Assembly: GCF_003172915.1 (NCBI RefSeq)
Contig: NZ_QGKU01000003.1
Coordinates: 62,001 to 126,000, forward strand
DNA from: Meridianimarinicoccus roseus
Lineage (GTDB): Bacteria > Pseudomonadota > Alphaproteobacteria > Rhodobacterales > Rhodobacteraceae
Length of the DNA stretch: 64,000 bases
Direction of reading: 5' to 3'
Shown here: piece by piece, positions 8,065 through 16,005 of the stretch
How positions within the stretch are numbered: position 1 is the first letter of the stretch
Layout of the letters: the number at the start of each line of letters is the position of its first letter
The notes under the pieces: model-generated
Told to the model about the DNA's origin: nothing
Seen by the model: the letters and a program-made list of their open reading frames with translations, nothing else
Database searches by the model: none
Translations under genes and position numbers: made by a program

Positions 8065-9468
8065 ATGAAGACCTTCATCGGACCGCGCCTGCGACGTCTT
8101 CGCCGCAATGCCCAGCAGACCCAGGCGGAAATGGCCAAGGTTCTCGGGATCAGCAATTCCTATGTCAACATGCTGGAAAAGAACGAACGCAGCGTATCGG
8201 TCCCGGTGCTGCTGCGCCTGTTCGAAGCCTATGGCGTCGACTGGCGCGACATCGCGGACGAAGACGACGCCGCGACGCTGGGCAGCTTGCGCAGCGCCTT
8301 CCAGGACCCGCTGTTCGACGACCACAAGCCAGACATGCCGCAGCTTCGCGCGCTGCTGTCCCATGCGCCGGATGTCGCGCACAGCTTCCTGCAACTGCAT
8401 CACGCCTATCGCGCGGCGACTGACCAGCTGCTGCTGTTGTCCAATGCAAGCGAATCCGACCTGAACATTCTGCGCGCCTCGCCAGAAGCGGTCGTGCACG
8501 ACTTTTTCCGGGACAACCGAAACCATTTCCCAGAACTGGAGGCCGCCGCCGCGTCGTTCTGGGGCGGCGTGCCGGTCGAGCCGGACGAAACCTACGCCAT
8601 GCTCAAGCAGCGCCTGCGCGAGCGGCAGAGGCTGCGCACCCGCGTGGTGCCTGTCTCCGAGATGCCGGACGCGCTGCGCGAGTACGACGAGGACCGTCGC
8701 GAGGTGCGCCTGTCCGAAGGGCTGGACCATCCCAACCGCGTGTTCCAGTTGGCCCATGTGACCGGCCTGATCGAACAGCGTGACGTGATCGACGGCATCC
8801 TGTCACGGCTGAACATCGACGAACCGGCCGGTTTGAACCGCTGCCGCGTCGAACTGGCAAACTATTTCGCCGCGTCGGTGCTGATGCCCTACGACGCCTT
8901 CCTGACCGAAGCGTTGGCCTGCAAGTACGATTTCGCCCACCTGTCGCTGCGCTTCGGCGTGAGCTTCGAGCAGGCCTGCCACCGCGCCACGACGCTGCAG
9001 CGCGAGGGTGCGGAAGGCGTGCCGTTCTTCTTCCTGCGCATCGACAAGGCGGGCAATGTCACCAAGCGGTTCAACTCTACCGGCTTCCACCTTGCGGAAT
9101 ACGGCGGGGCCTGTGCGCGGCTGGACGTGCATACCAGTTTCCGCAGCCCCGGCAGCATCGTGCCGCAATTCGTCGAAATGCCGGACGGGGCGCGGTTCTT
9201 CGTCTTCGCGCGCACAGTAAACCGGCCGCGCTTCACAAGGCATACCCAGGACAAGCGGCTCGCCATCGCGATGGGCTGCAGCATCGAGCATCTCGAGGCG
9301 ATCGGCTACGCCGAGGATTTCCGCAAGACCGACGCGAGGATCACCGAGGTCGGCATCAACTGCCGGATCTGCCCGCGCGCCAATTGCGACCAGCGCGCCC
9401 ACAACGCCATGATCCTGAACGAACCGGTGGATATCAGGCGGCGCGGCACCACGCGCTACGCGACCTGA
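8065..9468 (+). CDS. XRE-family short-chain acyl-CoA responsive regulator (ScfR/PccR/RamB type)
   Basis: A 467-residue protein. Residues 3-60 are an XRE helix-turn-helix (RLRRLRRNAQQTQAEMAKVLG, split here: RLRRLRRN then QTQAEMAKVLGIS). A central ImmA/IrrE-like segment (RVFQLAHVTG) lacks the metallopeptidase HExxH, as in PrpR/RamB-type sensors. The C-terminal DUF2083 part has NCRICPRANCDQRA, the Cys cluster of this family that in mycobacterial PrpR relates to an Fe-S centre. Known relatives sense propionyl-CoA, acetyl-CoA or other short acyl-CoAs. Divergent position and the palindrome at 8010-8047 indicate control of the sgaA-mct operon, whose lyase makes or uses acetyl- and propionyl-CoA. Confidence 0.85.
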   Translation: MKTFIGPRLRRLRRNAQQTQAEMAKVLGISNSYVNMLEKNERSVSVPVLLRLFEAYGVDWRDIADEDDAATLGSLRSAFQDPLFDDHKPDMPQLRALLSHAPDVAHSFLQLHHAYRAATDQLLLLSNASESDLNILRASPEAVVHDFFRDNRNHFPELEAAAASFWGGVPVEPDETYAMLKQRLRERQRLRTRVVPVSEMPDALREYDEDRREVRLSEGLDHPNRVFQLAHVTGLIEQRDVIDGILSRLNIDEPAGLNRCRVELANYFAASVLMPYDAFLTEALACKYDFAHLSLRFGVSFEQACHRATTLQREGAEGVPFFFLRIDKAGNVTKRFNSTGFHLAEYGGACARLDVHTSFRSPGSIVPQFVEMPDGARFFVFARTVNRPRFTRHTQDKRLAIAMGCSIEHLEAIGYAEDFRKTDARITEVGINCRICPRANCDQRAHNAMILNEPVDIRRRGTTRYAT

Positions 9469-9534
9469 GTGGTCCCCTGACCATCTTGGCTACCCCGTTT
9501 TCCGAGCTCCTGCCCGGTGCCAATTCCCGCTCTC

Positions 9535-10374
9535 TCACGGGCCCGTCACACCGTCCGTCTTCAGCTGCCGCGCCATCCGGCTGAGCGTATCGTAAAGCGG
9601 CCCGGCATCGGCACGCCATTCCGCGACCGACGCGCGCTGGCGTTGCAGCACGTTCTGGTCGCCCCGCGCGGCCGGTCCGGTCAAGGCTTCCGCCGGGCCG
9701 AGCCGTGCCACGCTTTCCGCCGCTCCGGCGAGCAGCGAATTGCCAAGGCGCGCGGCGATGTCCGGCGCCACGCCGGCCTCCGCCCAAGCTTCCTGCGCCA
9801 ATGCCTGAAGCACTGTTGCGAAGTTGTTCGAGAAGACCGCCGCCGCGTGATAAAGCGCCTTGCGTTCCGGATCGACCGCGAAGGGCAAGCCGCCCAGGGC
9901 GGTCACCAGGCCTTCGGCGCACCGTGCCGCTGCCGGGTCGCCTTCCACCGCGCAAAGCGTGCCGGGGAACCGTGCGGCAGCGAGGTGCGGGTCGGCGAAT
10001 CCGAGAACGGGATGGCAGCTTGCCACCGACCATCCGAGCGCACGCAATGGGGTCAGCACGTCCGAAGACAGGAATCCGCTGCAATGGATGACCGAGGCGG
10101 TTTGCGTGGTGGATCGGCGATCGAGGCGTTCGGCAAGCTCGGCGGCCAGTGGCTCGATCCGGTCATCGGGCACCGACAGCACCCACAGCTCGGCGGGCCG
10201 CAAGTCGCCGATCCCGGTCACCCCGCGCCCGGCTCCGACCGCCGCCGTGGCGTTGGACCCGTCCAGCGGCTTCCGGCCAAGCACATCGCCAAGCTCCAGT
10301 TCCGGCGCAGCGGCGACAAGGGTCATCAGCGTGCGCCCGACCTTGCCCGCCCCGATGATGTTGACGCGCTGCAT
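9535..10374 (-). CDS. Rossmann-like / DUF2520 domain protein
   Basis: A 279-residue protein with an N-terminal NAD(P)-binding fold (VNIIGAGKVGRTLM, residues 3-16) and a C-terminal helical domain (HCSGFLSSDVL, SCHPVLGFADP, FSNNFATVLQALAQEA) of the DUF2520 type, distantly like ketopantoate reductase or pyrroline-5-carboxylate reductase. The biochemical role is unknown to me. An AAGGAA site lies before ATG 10374. It converges on the ScfR-type gene with 66 bp between the ends and has no obvious operon partner. Confidence 0.75.
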   Translation of the reverse strand: MQRVNIIGAGKVGRTLMTLVAAAPELELGDVLGRKPLDGSNATAAVGAGRGVTGIGDLRPAELWVLSVPDDRIEPLAAELAERLDRRSTTQTASVIHCSGFLSSDVLTPLRALGWSVASCHPVLGFADPHLAAARFPGTLCAVEGDPAAARCAEGLVTALGGLPFAVDPERKALYHAAAVFSNNFATVLQALAQEAWAEAGVAPDIAARLGNSLLAGAAESVARLGPAEALTGPAARGDQNVLQRQRASVAEWRADAGPLYDTLSRMARQLKTDGVTGP

Positions 10375-10878
10375 GTCCTGTTCCTTTCGAGCATGTAGCC
10401 TGGAGATGATCGCTTGCTCGCAAGCAGCCTCGGCAGGTGCCTGATGGCGAGGCCGGGCCTGCAACCCAGACAAGCGCACCACAGGGCTGCAATGACGCTG
10501 GGTTTATGTTGCGCAAATCGGATGGAGCCCGGACCACCTCTGTCCCCGAACGCATTTATCCAACAGACGCAGTGACGCGTACCTGAAATCGACCCTCGAA
10601 GCCATCGCCGCCAAAGGCCGCAGCGTCCTATCCCCATAGACACCACCCGACCTCCGCTCCTTCAAGCTTGGGAGGATTTCCAACGCGGGCCGACCGAGCG
10701 CCAGGCCGCACTAGCACTGCGCGTCCCGAAGCGAAAATCTTCCACCACAAATGCGCATTGAGCGAGGTCATTGAATCCTGGACCCGCAGCCTGCATTGCC
10801 GACATTCACCGCCTTCGTGACACGAGAAGATCTGCGGACGTGCGGGTTTGTAGGTCGTTGGTGATCTCGCGCCCGCAT
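10375..10878. other. Non-coding stretch, possible degraded sequence
   Basis: About 500 bases between the DUF2520 gene and the first AraC gene. Short frames on both strands lack recognisable products. One plus-strand stretch near 10580-10640 reads DAYLKSTLEAIAAKGRSV before a stop and is faintly transposase-like, but too short to call. It may be a scar at the left border of the accessory block. Confidence 0.35.
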
Positions 10879-11880
10879 CTACGGACGACCTGAGCGTAAT
10901 GCTTGGGGACTCTTTCCCGTCCATTTCCGGAAGGCGCGCTGAAACGCGTTCGGGTCGCGGTAGCCTACGAGGTGCGCGATCTGCTGGTTGTTCAGGTCGC
11001 TCTTGACGAGATAGCGGATTGCCAGTTCTTTCCGCGTCTCGTCCAGCAGTGACTGAAAGGTTGCTCCCTCGTTTGCCAGGCGCCGCATGAGGGTGCTCCG
11101 GCTCAATCCCAGGCGTGTGCAGACATGGGCGATCGTGGGGTTGGTCACCGAGAATGCCTCCAGCATCGTCGCACGGACCCGCTCTGACAGGGAAAGGCCA
11201 TTGGACTGGATCATCGCTTGGGCCTGCAGATCCGCTTCCGTGGCCTCCCAGAGCTCGGGATTGTCTGAAATGAAGGGAACGCACGCATCTGTGCGGGCAT
11301 AGATCAGCGTTGCCTCACCTTCGTCCGGGACCTGTTCGAAAACGTCGGCAAGTCTTTCGCGTTCGCCCCGTGGCAGAGGCAGGCACACCTGCAGGGGCCG
11401 GATCGCCTGGCGCGCCAGGGCGCTTGCCTGCGCGTGAAGATAGATGATCTGGGGGCTGCTGAAGGATCCCGGCAGGGACAGATCCGCGCGATCCGGGGCG
11501 ACGCTGACGCTGAAGTTCGATAACGTACGGGTCACGACGAAGCGCATCGGTCCGAACAGGCTCTTGAACCTGGACATGCGGTCGATGCCGGTCTCGAAAT
11601 CGGGCGCCGTCGACAGTGCGAAGAGAACCGGGATCGCGGGCCCGCTCGCCATTCGTACCCCGAGAAGCTTCGAGACGTCCTGCTGCTGCGACAGGTCCAT
11701 CATCGAGGCCCAGAGCGCCAGGTATTCGTCGGCAGAGACCAGGAAGGCCCGGTCGTTGCGCCCGGTCGCGTTGATGCCCGCATGGGCCAGAACCTCGTAC
11801 CAGCCGACCCCTAGCATCCCGCAAATCGGGCCGGACAGAACGGCCGACGTATAGAGCGGCGATTTTTCCGGATCCTGCAT
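10879..11880 (-). CDS. AraC-family transcriptional regulator (OruR/ArgR-like) 1
   Basis: A 333-residue regulator with an N-terminal arabinose-binding-like domain (DUF4880-independent type; PAIPVLFALSTAPDFETG marks the conserved ligand domain) and a C-terminal AraC helix-turn-helix pair: VCTRLGLSRSTLMRRLANEG, and HLVGYRDPNAFQRAFRKWTG. The start at 11880 has an AAAGGG site. It is divergent from the SDR/membrane-protein operon, which it probably controls. It aligns end to end with the AraC protein at 14356-15357 and has the same length, so the two are paralogues. Confidence 0.88.
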   Translation of the reverse strand: MQDPEKSPLYTSAVLSGPICGMLGVGWYEVLAHAGINATGRNDRAFLVSADEYLALWASMMDLSQQQDVSKLLGVRMASGPAIPVLFALSTAPDFETGIDRMSRFKSLFGPMRFVVTRTLSNFSVSVAPDRADLSLPGSFSSPQIIYLHAQASALARQAIRPLQVCLPLPRGERERLADVFEQVPDEGEATLIYARTDACVPFISDNPELWEATEADLQAQAMIQSNGLSLSERVRATMLEAFSVTNPTIAHVCTRLGLSRSTLMRRLANEGATFQSLLDETRKELAIRYLVKSDLNNQQIAHLVGYRDPNAFQRAFRKWTGKSPQALRSGRP

Positions 11881-12049
11881 CAGATACCCTTTCGCGCGAG
11901 ACCGACCCGTTTCACCAGAAACGCTTTCCGCTCCGCTCGCAACTTGCCTGAGATGATCTGCAAGTCGATGGGCCGATCTGCACGTCCCAGACTGTAGATG
12001 GTCGCTGCGCCCAAGAGCTAACCTGAAAGCGAAATCTGTGCTTGGAGTT

Positions 12050-12805
12050 GTGAGCTTGGACCTGACATCGAAGATCATCCTGGTCACCGGCGGCGGCTCG
12101 GGCATCGGGTTCGAGTTCACCCGGCAACTCGCGGCGCTCGGCAACACCGTCATCATCTGTGGACGGGACGCGGGCAAGCTTGCCGAGGCCGCTCGGGTGA
12201 CCGGGGCGCAGGCCATCGTGGGCGATGTGATCAGCGCTGACGATCAGGACCGCATCCTCTCGGACATTCGAGCAAAGCATGGACGGCTCGATCTTCTGAT
12301 CAACAATGCAGGCATATTCCTACCCTACGACTTCGCGGCAGATCCGGACGTACTACAAAAGATCGAGAGCGAGATCGCGATCAACGCCACCGCACCTTTG
12401 ACCCTGACGCGGCGCGCGCTGCCACTCTTGCACATGAGCGCCCAGCCGGGGGTTCTGTTCATCGGATCCGCCGTCGCGTTTGTCGCGTCGCCGGGAACGC
12501 CGGTCTATTCCGGAACCAAGGCGTTGATCCATCACTGCGCACAAACCCTGCGCCACCAACTGCGGCCACACGGCATCACAGTCTTCGAAGCCCTGCCGCC
12601 GGTCGTTGATACCGACATGGCAACGGTTCTGAAATCCAAAAATTTCAAGAAGATGAAGCCAGCGGATCTGGTGCGCGCCATCATCGATGGGCTGCGCCGA
12701 AACCAGACCGAGATGCTGCTGGGGCAGTCCCGGCAGATCAGGTTGCTGAGCAGGATCGCGCCCGCGTTCCTGTTCCGACAGTTCGCGAAGACCGAGTTTC
12801 ACTGA
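12050..12805 (+). CDS. Short-chain dehydrogenase/reductase (DltE-like)
   Basis: A classical SDR of about 251 residues: nucleotide-binding TGGGSGIG near the N-terminus, LLINNAGIF, and the YSGTK catalytic Tyr/Lys with a Ser upstream in FIGSAVAF. The substrate is unknown. The start is uncertain: GTG at 12038, GTG at 12050 and TTG at 12056 are all in frame after a GGAG at 12044-12047, and the last has the best spacing. It leads an operon with three small membrane proteins starting 4 bp after its stop and is divergent from an AraC regulator. Confidence 0.8.
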   Translation: MSLDLTSKIILVTGGGSGIGFEFTRQLAALGNTVIICGRDAGKLAEAARVTGAQAIVGDVISADDQDRILSDIRAKHGRLDLLINNAGIFLPYDFAADPDVLQKIESEIAINATAPLTLTRRALPLLHMSAQPGVLFIGSAVAFVASPGTPVYSGTKALIHHCAQTLRHQLRPHGITVFEALPPVVDTDMATVLKSKNFKKMKPADLVRAIIDGLRRNQTEMLLGQSRQIRLLSRIAPAFLFRQFAKTEFH

Positions 12806-12809
12806 CCCC

Positions 12810-13358
12810 ATGAACGAGGCCACTGGCATGCTCCCCGATATCTACCGCGGCCGCCTCAATGCGCTGGCGATCTTCAGCTCCGCCGCCTTCTTCGGTGCCA
12901 ATCTGTTCATCGGCTTGTCGATGGGGATCTACTGGCTGAGCCTGCCTCCAACTGAATTTGTGGCACAGTTCTTCCCCCAGTTCAGCAGATTCCTCTACAC
13001 CATCATGCCGCTGTTCCTTCTTATGCCGCTCGGGGTGATCCTGTCGGCACGGTTCGATTGGCACATCGTCCCGGTGCGGCGGAACTGGGTGATCGCGCTA
13101 TGGCTCTATCTGGCCATCTCGCTGATCACTCTCTTCTTTCACATGCCGCTCAACGTGCGCCTTGCGGCGGCGATCGGATCGCCCGTGGGGGATACGCTGG
13201 ATTTCTACAAGGCAATCGCCCTCGTCGGCCCGGTGTCCGAGGAGAACGCGGCCTCGATCCGATCGATCTGGCTTCTGGGCCACATCCCACGCGTCCTGAT
13301 CACTCTTGCCATTCCATTTTATGTGCTGCGCGCGCTCTTCGCCAGAACCGCGCTCTAA
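12810..13358 (+). CDS. Small four-helix membrane protein, unknown function
   Basis: A 182-residue protein with four predicted hydrophobic helices, around residues 18-44, 62-80, 92-112 and 155-178. The loop after helix 2 carries SARFDWH. It begins 4 bp after the SDR stop. It is clearly homologous to the next gene product (shared pattern of helices, SARFDW versus SVRLDW, and conserved spacing). I do not recognise a named family with certainty; a DUF1772-like fold is one possibility. Confidence 0.7.
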   Translation: MNEATGMLPDIYRGRLNALAIFSSAAFFGANLFIGLSMGIYWLSLPPTEFVAQFFPQFSRFLYTIMPLFLLMPLGVILSARFDWHIVPVRRNWVIALWLYLAISLITLFFHMPLNVRLAAAIGSPVGDTLDFYKAIALVGPVSEENAASIRSIWLLGHIPRVLITLAIPFYVLRALFARTAL

Positions 13359-13393
13359 GGCGGCTAGGCCCGCAGCCAGGAAATTTGTCCACG

Positions 13394-13876
13394 ATGACAC
13401 CCGAAACCTACCGAAAGACGGTCAACCTCACCACCGTCATCGCATCCGCAGCCTTTGCGGGCGGCGGCCTGCTTATCCTCGTTTCCTACGGTATCCGGTG
13501 GCTCGGGATGGATTCGCTGGTCTGGAGGGCAGGCTTCTGGGACGAGTTCCTGAATTTCGCCCTCACGATCATTCCGCTCAACTTGGTCACGCTTGTCGGG
13601 CTGGTGCTTTCGGTGCGGCTCGATTGGCAGAACCGCGCGGCGCGCAGGCTCTGGATGTGGGCGGTCCGGCTCTATTTCGCCAATGCCCTTTTCACGCTGG
13701 GCTATTTCATCCCGCAGAACATCCTGTTGATCTTGGACAGTTATACAGCCTCCGAGGCATCGACCGTTCGGGCGACCTGGCTTGGGCTGCATGTCATTCG
13801 GGTGGCGATCGCTTTGGCCGTTCCGGTCTTCGCGCTGCTGGCAGTTTTCGAACGGTCTGAAAGGGCCGCGACATGA
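13394..13876 (+). CDS. Small four-helix membrane protein, paralogue of the preceding gene
   Basis: A 160-residue protein with four hydrophobic helices. It is parallel to its upstream neighbour: SAAFAGGGLLILVSYGIRWL, then IIPLNLVTLVGLVLSVRLDW, then a third helix and a final one. The start at 13394 is chosen because an upstream in-frame extension would overlap the previous gene by hundreds of bases in a different frame. It overlaps the following gene by 4 nt (ATGA), so the two are translationally coupled. Function unknown. Confidence 0.7.
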   Translation: MTPETYRKTVNLTTVIASAAFAGGGLLILVSYGIRWLGMDSLVWRAGFWDEFLNFALTIIPLNLVTLVGLVLSVRLDWQNRAARRLWMWAVRLYFANALFTLGYFIPQNILLILDSYTASEASTVRATWLGLHVIRVAIALAVPVFALLAVFERSERAAT

Positions 13877-14307
13877 CACGGACGACCAAATGGGCCATCG
13901 CTCTCTTGATGGGCGCCACGATATTTCGGGCGCAAACCATTCTGTTTCTGCCCGAAGTGCAAATGTTCGGCGGGCCCGCGCCAGATGGTTGGTTCGGCCC
14001 ATGGCTGAGCGACACGATCATCGGCTTGGCGGTGCCGGTTATGCTCTACCTGTTCTGGACCCGGCGCAGCGTGGCGGTCTGGGGTGCGCTTGTCGCCTAC
14101 AACGCCGTGGGGGCCTTCGACTATTCCCAAGGCCTGATCACGCAGGCGATCAGCCCCATGCCGGTCGAAATGGCTTCGGCCGCGACAGTCTACCTGGGGA
14201 TCGGCCTGTTCATGGTCGCCCAGCTGGTGGCTCTTGGGTTGCTGTTCCGCCGGGATGTTATCGCGGACTTCAGTGGAGCGGATGTGCGATCAGCGCCTCC
14301 CGCTTGA
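13873..14307 (+). CDS. Small membrane protein of unknown function
   Basis: A 144-residue protein with four likely membrane segments (residues ~5-20, 45-62, 66-85, 105-128). It is the last gene of the SDR operon, with a 4-nt overlap with the upstream membrane protein. It is not an obvious paralogue of the other two. The three together suggest a membrane complex or transporter accessory set tied to the SDR, but the sequence does not say which. Confidence 0.65.
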   Translation: MTRTTKWAIALLMGATIFRAQTILFLPEVQMFGGPAPDGWFGPWLSDTIIGLAVPVMLYLFWTRRSVAVWGALVAYNAVGAFDYSQGLITQAISPMPVEMASAATVYLGIGLFMVAQLVALGLLFRRDVIADFSGADVRSAPPA

Positions 14308-14355
14308 TCACTCGCCATGATGACCCGCTACCTACCCGGTCTTCGAGTACTGCGA

Positions 14356-15357
14356 TTACGAATGCGTCAGCGCCTGACGAAAAGACGATGGCGCCTGACC
14401 GGTCCACCTTCTGAAGCTTCTCGAAAAGCTGTTGGCGTCGCGGTAGGCGAGAACGCTCGCGATCTCGTCGGCGCGCAGATCGGTTTTGGTGAGATACCGG
14501 ATCGCCATGTCGCGCCGCGTGGCGTCGAGAACTGCCTGATACGATGTCCCTGCATCGCGCAAGCGTCGCTGCAACGTGCTGCGGCTGATCCCAAGGGCAA
14601 GGGCCACGTCCTCGGCGCCCGTGCGCCCGGTGGGCATCAGATCGACCAAGGCTCCGCGCACCCGGTCCGCGATGGGCCAGCGGCCGTTCTGGGCGGCCAA
14701 TTGAAGCCTGAGGTCAGCCTCAATGTCTGCCCAGAGCGCCGGGTTTTCGGAAATGAACCGGCGTTTCGCATCCTCGGGAGCAAACGCCACGTAGGCGGCG
14801 TGCGAATGCTCCGGCATGATGCCCAGATGACCGGCGATCATGCGCCGTTCCTCCTGCGATCCGTCGAAGCCCGCCGCAACCGGGCAGACGTGTTGAGCGG
14901 CTGCGCCGCGAATGTTCTCGACCGCGACCACGAGTTGCAGGGCGCCAAGGCTTGGCGGCATGGGCACGCGGGCATCGACGCTGTCGAATTCCAATCTGAG
15001 CAGTTCGCCCTCCCAGAACACCCGTATGAGCGTCGGACCGAGCAGCGTCTTGAACTGCGCTAGACGCATCAGCCCGGTTTCCATGTCCGGAGCGCAGGAC
15101 AGCGTGAAAAAGACCGGGATGACCGGTCCGCGCGAGATCGCGATTCCAAGGTGGGGCACATAATCGGGGCGCGGCGACAGCACCTCCATCGTGTTCCAGC
15201 AGTCGAAATACTGCTGCGCTGTGACGCGCGACTCGGTCCGGCCATGGGCGAGCGCGCCAAGCCCCGCGGTCTCCAGCATCAGCACCGGATCGACGCCGAG
15301 GATGCGGCAGGCCACGTCGGTCGCCATGAAGAGGGAATAGGTCGGTTCTGTGTCCAT
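14356..15357 (-). CDS. AraC-family transcriptional regulator 2
   Basis: A 333-residue paralogue of the AraC protein at 10879-11880. PVIPVFFTLSCAPDMETG matches the ligand domain of the other copy, and the C-terminal helix-turn-helix includes LALGISRSTLQRRLRDAG and SVLAYRDANSFSRSFRRWTG. The start at 15357 is chosen because it makes the N-termini of the two paralogues align and gives identical length; an ATG at 15429 is also in frame. Divergent from iorAB, so probably its regulator. The 3' end converges on the membrane-protein operon with 48 bp between. Confidence 0.87.
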   Translation of the reverse strand: MDTEPTYSLFMATDVACRILGVDPVLMLETAGLGALAHGRTESRVTAQQYFDCWNTMEVLSPRPDYVPHLGIAISRGPVIPVFFTLSCAPDMETGLMRLAQFKTLLGPTLIRVFWEGELLRLEFDSVDARVPMPPSLGALQLVVAVENIRGAAAQHVCPVAAGFDGSQEERRMIAGHLGIMPEHSHAAYVAFAPEDAKRRFISENPALWADIEADLRLQLAAQNGRWPIADRVRGALVDLMPTGRTGAEDVALALGISRSTLQRRLRDAGTSYQAVLDATRRDMAIRYLTKTDLRADEIASVLAYRDANSFSRSFRRWTGQAPSSFRQALTHS

Positions 15358-15543
15358 GGCCTCGGTCTTTGATCTGTCCGGGCCTGCATGCCACGGGCCG
15401 CGGATTGTCGCCAGATGCCTGTCGGTCATTGACCGGATTTGCTTGTCCCTGACCGTATCTGCATATCGCTGCCTTGTGAAAGCGGGCTTAAGCTGAAATC
15501 AACGACGCGTCACGCGTCCATCACAGCCCGGCCGGAGACCGCA

Positions 15544-16002
15544 ATGGACCTCACGATAAACGGCACTTCCCACACGGTGGATCTGCCAGATGACATGCCT
15601 CTGCTCTGGGCACTTCGGGACGGTCTGAACATCACCAGCGTCAAATACGGCTGCGGGATCGCGCAATGTGGTGCCTGCACTGTGCATATCGACGGCGAGG
15701 CGGTGCGGTCGTGCCAGGTGGCGCTTGCCGATGTCTGGGGCGAGATCACGACAATCGAGGGGCTGGGCACGCCTGACGCCCTGCACGTGATTCAAGCGGC
15801 CTGGATCGAACACCAGGTGGCGCAATGCGGCTACTGCCAATCCGGCCAGATGATGCAAGCCGCCGACCTTCTGGAGCGCAACCCGGAACCATCCGACGAA
15901 GATATCGACGCTGCGATGTCCGGCAACCTGTGCCGCTGCGGGACCTATCCCCGCATCCGCGCCGCCGTCCACGCTGCGGCCAGCGCGATGCGGGAGGCGT
16001 GA
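15544..16002 (+). CDS. iorA: Isoquinoline 1-oxidoreductase-type small subunit, [2Fe-2S]
   Basis: A 152-residue two-cluster ferredoxin subunit of the xanthine oxidase superfamily. The plant-type cluster ligands are in [14 protein letters not shown] and a later Cys (RSCQV); the second cluster in CGYCQSGQM and [10 protein letters not shown]. It passes electrons from the molybdenum subunit encoded 3 nt downstream. The pair IorA/IorB lacks the FAD subunit of three-subunit hydroxylases. The start at 15544 gives the family's normal N-terminus ([10 protein letters not shown]). Confidence 0.9.
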   Translation: MDLTINGTSHTVDLPDDMPLLWALRDGLNITSVKYGCGIAQCGACTVHIDGEAVRSCQVALADVWGEITTIEGLGTPDALHVIQAAWIEHQVAQCGYCQSGQMMQAADLLERNPEPSDEDIDAAMSGNLCRCGTYPRIRAAVHAAASAMREA

Positions 16003-16005
16003 GCC

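Noticed and set aside
10570-10650. Transposase-like C-terminal fragment
   Set aside because: Only about 20 codons of vague similarity in a plus-strand frame; no inverted repeats or target duplication seen.
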